A stretch of DNA of 64,000 nucleotides, from assembly GCA_022565355.1 (NCBI GenBank), contig JAIUMU010000003.1, positions 369,989-433,988 of the forward strand, written 5' to 3'. The DNA comes from Idiomarina sp. (GTDB taxonomy: Bacteria; Pseudomonadota; Gammaproteobacteria; Enterobacterales; Alteromonadaceae). The position numbers and the translations under genes were made by a program. The notes beneath the pieces are model-generated. The model ran no database searches. It was not told where the DNA came from and worked only from the letters and a program-made list of their open reading frames with translations. Numbering within the stretch: position 1 is the first letter of the stretch; each line of letters opens with the position of its first letter. Below, piece after piece: positions 58,581-64,000 of the stretch.

Positions 58581-58604
58581 AAAAAGGGCTGCCAATGGCA
58601 GCCC
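58581..58604 (-). terminator. Terminator after DUF4168 gene
   Basis: GGGCTGCC (58586-58593) and GGCAGCCC (58597-58604) pair perfectly around AAT, followed on the minus strand by TTTTT. Confidence 0.85.
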
Positions 58605-58645
58605 TGTGCTTTGTATCGCTATTCGAATCGTTAGTTCAGTAGCGA

Positions 58646-59035
58646 TTAGCTCTCGCGGTCTTCGCGAATTGCTTCTACTTTCGCCTGTACTTCAGGATCA
58701 TTCTGTAGGCGATAAGCCAGCGCGTTGTACTCTTCTACTGTTAAGCCAGTTTCTTCTACTGATTCAACCATTTCACGCTGAGCATCCATTTGTAGCTGCT
58801 GCGCTTCTTCTTGAGTTTCTACGTTCTCAAGAGCTTCTACAAACTCATCATTGATCCGTTCAATGTGCTCGATGGCATCAACAAAGGTTTCCAACTGCTC
58901 ATCTGTTACCGGTTCGTTGGCCATTTGCTCCATTTGTTGCTGAGCGTATGCCTGAGCGTCGTCTTGCTGGGCGATTGCTGGCATCGCGAACATTGCAGCG
59001 GCAATAGCAGATAGTGCAAAAGTACGTTTCAACAT
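58646..59035 (-). CDS. DUF4168-like exported protein
   Basis: The 129-residue protein has a signal peptide (cut after AIA, about residue 22), an acidic helical body (ETFVDAIEHIERINDEF) and the family-like GLTVEEYNALAYRLQNDPEV end. It is strongly acidic (many Glu/Gln), probably periplasmic and helical. GGAGG precedes ATG. Function unknown. Confidence 0.82.
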   Translation of the reverse strand: MLKRTFALSAIAAAMFAMPAIAQQDDAQAYAQQQMEQMANEPVTDEQLETFVDAIEHIERINDEFVEALENVETQEEAQQLQMDAQREMVESVEETGLTVEEYNALAYRLQNDPEVQAKVEAIREDRES

Positions 59036-59345
59036 AGTTTGTCCTCCTTCAAGAACGGTTTGGCCATTCGTTTCAAAAAATTTGGTGAAATCGAATGTTT
59101 TTAAAAGTTGTCACTAAAGAGTGTTGCGAAAGCCGTGCCAACTTTTGGAATGTAGATATAAGCATTTGATTTAATGCGTTAATTTAAATTCACCCCAGTA
59201 TTCTTAGCCCAAACCACTAAGCAAACCGCCTGTATTTGTGTATAATAATGACACATGTGCTAATTCTAACCATGTCACGAGTGTCACTTTTTGATACACA
59301 GGCGAGCATATTACTAAAGCGTAGGCTCGCAAGGTGGAGGTAGTA
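59036..59345. other. Intergenic region with divergent promoters
   Basis: These 310 bp separate the DUF4168 gene (minus) from the kinase gene (plus). They hold a TATAAT (59241-59246) without a clear -35, the 8-bp palindrome CACATGTG (59252-59259) and a TGTCAC direct repeat (59273-59278, 59282-59287). These may bind the response regulator encoded downstream. No gene seen. Confidence 0.45.
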
Positions 59346-60911
59346 GTGAAAAGCGTAACGAAATTAAAAGCGATGAAAGTGTTTGAGCTTTCGGGCATTC
59401 AGCGGGCCTTGCTGCTGTACGTGGTGTTACCGATTCTGGCCGTGGTAGGTATTGGCATTGGTGTAGGCCTCGAGCGCATGAATGTGCAGGAATCTGAGCG
59501 CTTAAAGGATGATTTGGAACTACTGGGGCGCGCGATACGCGTGCCAGTAGGTGAAGCTTTGGTGGCCGGCGATGACGAAGCGGTGCAGCGAGCCCTTGAT
59601 TCGGTTTTTGAAATTGGCCGGGTATATGGCGCTTCGGTGTTTGATGTGAATGGTAATCGTGTTGCTTCGGCGGGTATTGCGGAAGCCGATTTATCCCGCA
59701 GCCGAGTTGCCCAAGAGCTGGTAATGACCGGCGAGCAGCAGGAACGGGTGCGGCAGATTTCGGGGATGCAAATGTACTCCCACTTTGTGCCAGTGTTTGA
59801 TGATTTTCGCCAAGCCAATGGATTTATTCAAATTAATCGCCAAGCTAGTGATTTCGATGCCTCTTTCAAGCGTTTAAGCCTATGGGCTTGGGGTATTTGG
59901 GCAACGATGGCCCTGCTAACAATTACCATCGTGATTTTTGGCCACTATCGCGGCGTAGGCCGCTATGTGAATACGGTTAAACAAAGCATGAACCGTGTTG
60001 AAGCGGGTGATCGGGAGCATCGGGCCTCTGAGCAGGGTCCGGGTGAGCTGGCGAATATTGCGCGTGGGCTAAATCAAATGCTGGATAGCATGCAGGCGAG
60101 TGAGCGCGAACTTGAGGTGCATCGGCAGCATGAGCAAGAGATGGCGAAAAAGCTACAACACCAAGAGAAGATGGCCGCCATCGGTAGCGTAGCATCGGGT
60201 ATTGCTCACGAGCTAGGTGCTCCACTTACGGTGATCGATGGCCGTGCTCGGCGGTTATTAAAGGCCACGGATGATGCCGAGAATCATCGCCAACTAAATG
60301 CTATACGTGGTCAGGTGGGGCGGCTTACGCGCATTGTGCAGCAATTACTGAATTATTGTAGGCCAGCGAGTGAGCAGGAATCGATGGTGGCTGCAGTGGC
60401 TATAAAACGCTTAGTGAGTGAAGTGGCGGCCAGTGTTCGCCATGAGCAACCCGCCAACGGCCCCGAGCTGATGATGGATGCAACACCAATACCGCACGGT
60501 TGGCGCTTAATCGCCGATGAGCCGCGGTTAGAGCTCGCGTTGGTGAATGTGTTGCGTAATGCCGCGCAAGTAGCAACGCAGCAGGTACGGTTAAGTACGC
60601 AAGCGTTACCTTATGCCGATGTACCCGAGGCATTAGAACTGAATTCAACTAGCGCTGACGAGCAACTTTGGCTTTGTATTTGTGTGCAAGATGATGGGCC
60701 GGGTTTAGTTGAGGGCATTAATCAGAATGAATTGGTGAAACCATTCTTTAGCACCAAAGGTGAAGGCGAAGGCACAGGGTTAGGCTTGGCAATCGTTGAT
60801 AACGTGGTGCAGGAGCATGGCGGTGGGTTGCAGATTAGTAATCGCAATGATGGCCTAAAGGGCTGCGAAGTAAGGTTATGGTTGCCACTTGTTGCGGCGG
60901 ATAAGGAGTAG
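59346..60911 (+). CDS. Sensor histidine kinase (NtrB/ZraS-like)
   Basis: GTG 59346 follows GGAGG by five bases; 521 residues. Order: membrane helix (about 18-42), periplasmic sensor domain (about 45-175), second helix (about 178-200), HAMP-like linker with coiled coil, HisKA with phospho-acceptor His288 in GIAHELGAPLT, and HATPase with N box (NVLRNAAQ), DDGPGL and GEGTGLGLAI. It pairs with the sigma-54 activator 2 bp downstream. Confidence 0.93.
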   Translation: MKSVTKLKAMKVFELSGIQRALLLYVVLPILAVVGIGIGVGLERMNVQESERLKDDLELLGRAIRVPVGEALVAGDDEAVQRALDSVFEIGRVYGASVFDVNGNRVASAGIAEADLSRSRVAQELVMTGEQQERVRQISGMQMYSHFVPVFDDFRQANGFIQINRQASDFDASFKRLSLWAWGIWATMALLTITIVIFGHYRGVGRYVNTVKQSMNRVEAGDREHRASEQGPGELANIARGLNQMLDSMQASERELEVHRQHEQEMAKKLQHQEKMAAIGSVASGIAHELGAPLTVIDGRARRLLKATDDAENHRQLNAIRGQVGRLTRIVQQLLNYCRPASEQESMVAAVAIKRLVSEVAASVRHEQPANGPELMMDATPIPHGWRLIADEPRLELALVNVLRNAAQVATQQVRLSTQALPYADVPEALELNSTSADEQLWLCICVQDDGPGLVEGINQNELVKPFFSTKGEGEGTGLGLAIVDNVVQEHGGGLQISNRNDGLKGCEVRLWLPLVAADKE

Positions 60912-60913
60912 TT

Positions 60914-62305
60914 ATGGCGCGGGAACGGATATTTATTGTTGAAGACGATCCAGGTTTGGCCGAGCTGTTAGTTGAGGAGCTGGATGCGGAAGGGTATCAC
61001 GTGCGCCATCAGGATTCTGCTGAGGCGGCATGGCCAGAAATTGAGGCGTGGCAGCCAGAGTTGGTGATCAGTGATTTACGCTTGCCCGGCGCTAATGGCA
61101 TGAGTTTAATCCCGAAGATAAAAGGCTTACCCGTGGCGCCAGCGATGCTGCTGATTACTGCCTTTGGCACGGTGAACCAGGCCGTTGCGGCACTAAAAGA
61201 AGGCGCGGATGATTTCCTTACTAAGCCTTTAGATATGGAGCATTTGTTACTTACCGTGGCGAAACTTCTGAACCACCGCCGATTAACCACCATGGTAGCA
61301 ACCATGCGGGCGGAAACCAGCGCCAACACATTTCATGGCATGTTTGGAAAAAGCCGGGCCATGCGTGGGCTGTACCAGCAAATTGAACAGGTGGCGGGCG
61401 CGGATACGGCGGTATTAATTTTAGGCGAAAGTGGCACCGGTAAAGAGTTAGTAGCGCGCGCGATTCATGCTGAGAGCCAGCGCGCAGAGGCGCCCTTCTT
61501 GGCGGTGAACTGTGCGGGTATTCCTGCAGAATTGATGGAATCTGAATTTTTTGGCCATGCGGCGGGCGCGTTTACGGGCGCGCAAAAGGCCCGTGCAGGC
61601 CTACTAAAAGAAGCCGAAGGTGGCACCTTGTTGCTGGATGAAATTGGTGAAATGCCGCTCAAACTGCAAGCAAAATTGTTGCGGGTGCTGCAAGAAGGCA
61701 CTATGCGGCCGGTAGGGAGTGATAAAGAAACGTCGGTGAACGTGCGGCTATTAGCGGCAACTCATCGGGATTTGGAAGCGAAAGTGCAAGCCGGAGAGTT
61801 TCGCGAAGATTTATTTTATCGTTTAGAAACGCTGGCGCTACAAGTACCGGCTCTGCGCGAGCGCGCCGATGATCGCGAGTTACTGGCGCAGCAATTTTTG
61901 GCCGATTTAACCGCCGATAAAGAACAACAGCCGATATTTAGCGCGGCGGCTATGGATTGTTTATATCAATACCCATTTCCAGGGAACGTGCGCGAACTGC
62001 ATAATGCGATTGAGCGTGCGGTAACCTTTTGTAATGGCAACACCATAGAAAAAGAGCATCTTCCTGAGCGTATTCAGCAATACCAAAATGATGCATTGCA
62101 TGAGCTATCGGCAGATGCCAACAGCAATGGCCTTTCAGCAAGCCAAGAAGAACCCGCGAAAGCTCTGCGGCCGCTAAGTGAAGTGCAGCAAGAATATGTA
62201 CGTTATGTACTGCGCGAAACCAGCGGTAACAAACGTAAAGCTGCGGAAATTTTAGGGGTTACGCGGCGCACTTTATATCGCTGGCTTGCAGAAGATGGCA
62301 GTTAG
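60914..62305 (+). CDS. Sigma-54-dependent response regulator (NtrC family)
   Basis: The 463-residue protein has a receiver domain with Asp54 (ISDLRLPG) and Lys in FLTKPLD; an AAA+ domain with Walker A GESGTGKE (171-178) and the sigma-54 loop GAFTGA (218-223); and a Fis-type HTH (GNKRKAAEILGVTRRTLYRW) at the end. It activates RpoN promoters after phosphorylation. Targets unknown; the neighbouring TonB receptor and DUF4168 gene are candidates. Confidence 0.95.
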   Translation: MARERIFIVEDDPGLAELLVEELDAEGYHVRHQDSAEAAWPEIEAWQPELVISDLRLPGANGMSLIPKIKGLPVAPAMLLITAFGTVNQAVAALKEGADDFLTKPLDMEHLLLTVAKLLNHRRLTTMVATMRAETSANTFHGMFGKSRAMRGLYQQIEQVAGADTAVLILGESGTGKELVARAIHAESQRAEAPFLAVNCAGIPAELMESEFFGHAAGAFTGAQKARAGLLKEAEGGTLLLDEIGEMPLKLQAKLLRVLQEGTMRPVGSDKETSVNVRLLAATHRDLEAKVQAGEFREDLFYRLETLALQVPALRERADDRELLAQQFLADLTADKEQQPIFSAAAMDCLYQYPFPGNVRELHNAIERAVTFCNGNTIEKEHLPERIQQYQNDALHELSADANSNGLSASQEEPAKALRPLSEVQQEYVRYVLRETSGNKRKAAEILGVTRRTLYRWLAEDGS

Positions 62306-62354
62306 TTTGCACATCGCTACTCCTGCCACTAATGCCAAGTTCAGGCGAGTAACG

Positions 62355-64000
62355 CTACCAACGTAACGTTACTCCCGCCATCCAAATGCGGCCCGGTGCA
62401 GGTTCGAACGAGCGGCCATTGCCTTGGTTCACTACCACCGAACCAACGTAGGTTTTGTTGGTAAGGTTATCTATCCGCAACCATGGTTGAATGAGTGTAT
62501 TGCCGCGCAGTAATTCGGTTTGCGCGGCGATGCCCCAAATGTGGGCGCTTGGTGAATAGATGCTGTTGGCATCATCCACTGGCACACCGGAGCGATAGTG
62601 ATGGTTAAGGCGCAAGCTAAGAGGTTGCCAGGCGCCGGCAGTTAGCGGTTGCCACTGCCACTGTTGGAAGAAATTACTGCGGGCTAAGCCGGGTAAACGG
62701 TTGCCGCTGTTGGTATCACCCGCCACATTGCCATAGGTGGCATTTAGCCAGGTGTAGCTGGCGCGCCAGCTAAGCGCTCGGTGAAACGCATAACGGCTGC
62801 TAATCTCAAACCCTTCGCGCTTGGTGCTGGCTGCATTTCGATAAGTAGTGCGGCCATCCATGCTTTGGTCTACCACCAAATCATTTTCGCTATCTACGAT
62901 AAACAATGCGCCTTGTACGTACCATGCTGTGCTTTGTGCTTTGATACCCAGCTCATGTTGGCGTACTTTTGCTGCAGCGAGTGAGGTGTTTAAACCGGTT
63001 CCTTCATTGCGGTAGGCCATTTCGGTAAGCGTGGGCGTTTCAAAGCCTTGGCCAGTGCCAGCAAACAAGCTGAGCGTATCGGTAACGGCGAAATTTAGTG
63101 CTGTACTCCATGCATTTTCTTGATAACGCACTTCCCCGCTATCATCTGGATTGCCAGGAACAATAAAGCGATCAGCAACGCTGAAATCAATATTGCTATG
63201 GCGCGCGCCCGCTACCCATACCCAGCGTGGATGAAACTGCCAATCGCTGATTACCGATACATCACGGCTTTCTACTCGGCCGGTTTCATCACGGCGTAGA
63301 TCGCCGCGCTCTCCGAAGTTGTTTACAAAGCCAAGCCGCTCATCCTTCTGATATTCTTGGTCTATTGCAAAGGTAAGCTGCCATGGCGTTTGCTGCAGCG
63401 GTTGCAGGGTACTGGTTAGGTTTAGGCCACGGAAATGTCGGGTTAAATCGATTACCGCGCCGGAACTGCTAATCGCTGTGCCCGGAAACGCGAGGTATTG
63501 TTCAATTTCACGTTTCCCGTTCCACACCGAGAATTGCCAGTCGGCAAGCCATTCGTTGGTGCCTTGCTCTTGCGCTCGCAAGGTAGCCGATTGTTGGCGG
63601 TGCCGAATGGTTTTTCGGGTACCAAATGTAGCGGCTTGCGGTGCGGTTTGTTTAGGATTTTCTTGCCACTGCTCGGGGCTTAGGGCTAACGGATCTTCAA
63701 GCAGCGGCGCATCGTTATCATCGATACGCACAATGAGCTCGGCGAACTCGCCCATATCGCGATACCAGCGTAACGCCCACTGATCACGCTCTACGGAGCC
63801 GTTGGGCCGATCGCCATCAGTGCGAAAGCGGGCATAATCGAAGGTAAATGCTTGGCTATCAGCCGCATACACGCTGCGTAGGTGTTGCCTTGCGCGATTG
63901 GCGCTGCCGGCACTAAAACTTGCCGCCACCGTGCTTTGTAGGGGGCGGCTGGTTTGTAAATCAATTACGCCACCAGCAGAGTTACCATGAATGGCGGCGA
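62355..64000 (-). CDS. TonB-dependent outer-membrane receptor, 3' part (cut by right edge)
   Basis: The frame stays open to the right edge. It begins within the plug domain (AAIHGNSAGGVIDLQTSRPL, a TonB-plug signature) and continues through the whole 22-strand barrel to a C-terminal tryptophan (WMAGVTLRW). The barrel end with FEPAPGR resembles YncD/PqqU- and FecA-like receptors, but substrate cannot be set from sequence alone. The signal peptide, TonB box and most of the plug lie beyond 64000. Confidence 0.92.
   Translation of the reverse strand, partial: AAIHGNSAGGVIDLQTSRPLQSTVAASFSAGSANRARQHLRSVYAADSQAFTFDYARFRTDGDRPNGSVERDQWALRWYRDMGEFAELIVRIDDNDAPLLEDPLALSPEQWQENPKQTAPQAATFGTRKTIRHRQQSATLRAQEQGTNEWLADWQFSVWNGKREIEQYLAFPGTAISSSGAVIDLTRHFRGLNLTSTLQPLQQTPWQLTFAIDQEYQKDERLGFVNNFGERGDLRRDETGRVESRDVSVISDWQFHPRWVWVAGARHSNIDFSVADRFIVPGNPDDSGEVRYQENAWSTALNFAVTDTLSLFAGTGQGFETPTLTEMAYRNEGTGLNTSLAAAKVRQHELGIKAQSTAWYVQGALFIVDSENDLVVDQSMDGRTTYRNAASTKREGFEISSRYAFHRALSWRASYTWLNATYGNVAGDTNSGNRLPGLARSNFFQQWQWQPLTAGAWQPLSLRLNHHYRSGVPVDDANSIYSPSAHIWGIAAQTELLRGNTLIQPWLRIDNLTNKTYVGSVVVNQGNGRSFEPAPGRIWMAGVTLRW

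Noticed and set aside
59399..60648. Minus-strand open frames opposite the histidine kinase gene
   Set aside because: The kinase frame shows complete domains; the antisense frames have no recognisable domain or start signal.
62310..62380. Terminator between the sigma-54 regulator and TonB receptor
   Set aside because: GGCGAGTAACG and CGTTACTCCCGCC pair imperfectly, overlap the receptor coding end and have no T tract.

Overview
The window is 64 kb of bacterial chromosome around the replication origin of a gammaproteobacterium. The order dnaA | rpmH-rnpA-yidD-yidC-mnmE ... mioC-oriC-mnmG-rsmG-parA-parB-atpIBEFHAGDC-glmU-glmS is typical of the class. The mioC-oriC-mnmG arrangement with DnaA boxes, two AT-rich 13-mers and dense GATC sites is the Dam/SeqA type seen in Enterobacterales, Vibrionales and Alteromonadales. 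Secreted lipoprotein peptidases, many energised envelope proteins and moderate GC suggest a marine Alteromonadales relative, perhaps Idiomarinaceae. That taxonomic guess is inference; no search was run.

Layout. 1-5 kb: the 5' part of dnaA (minus strand) and the rpmH to mnmE block. 5-11 kb: accessory genes, namely a hipBA toxin-antitoxin pair with a perfect inverted-repeat operator, a patatin lipase, an SLC1-type transporter lacking the acidic-substrate arginine, and a Usp/PGPGW pair next to the decayed C-terminus of a SulP transporter. 11.2-12.3 kb: mioC and oriC. 12.3-27.3 kb: mnmG, rsmG, parAB, the complete nine-gene F1Fo ATP synthase operon and glmUS. 27.4-30.3 kb: a SOUL haem-binding protein and a prolyl oligopeptidase lipoprotein.

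30.4-38.9 kb is an eight-gene minus-strand operon that I cannot assign to a described system. It holds an ExbB/TolQ-like proton channel, two proteins that each join an ExbD/TolR-like N-terminal helix (with the proton-binding Asp) to a coiled coil and a von Willebrand A domain, a PEGA protein with a formylglycine-generating-enzyme-like fold lacking cysteines, a TPR/PEGA-like membrane protein, a large lipoprotein, a secreted Cys-containing protein and an overlooked 37-residue membrane peptide. This is the most novel part of the window. 38.9-50.9 kb holds mostly housekeeping or stress genes: two glutathione transferases, a metalloprotease-like protein, rhodanese with a parS-like palindrome inside it, pirin, an FMN reductase, an AI-2E family permease, a membrane-anchored HTH protein with a partner, a DMT transporter, PAP2 and a glycosyltransferase.

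50.9-55.1 kb is a compact bacteriocin/microcin module: an 11-C tract in the promoter region, an HlyD adaptor, two double-glycine peptide precursors, a perfect 26-bp intercistronic palindrome, a zinc-ribbon/two-TM candidate immunity protein and a C39 peptidase-ABC exporter. 55-64 kb: an uncharacterised gene coupled to a Nudix hydrolase, an M28 peptidase lipoprotein, a DUF4168 protein, an NtrB/NtrC-like two-component pair and a TonB-dependent receptor cut by the right edge. I see no tRNA, rRNA, CRISPR array or insertion sequence.
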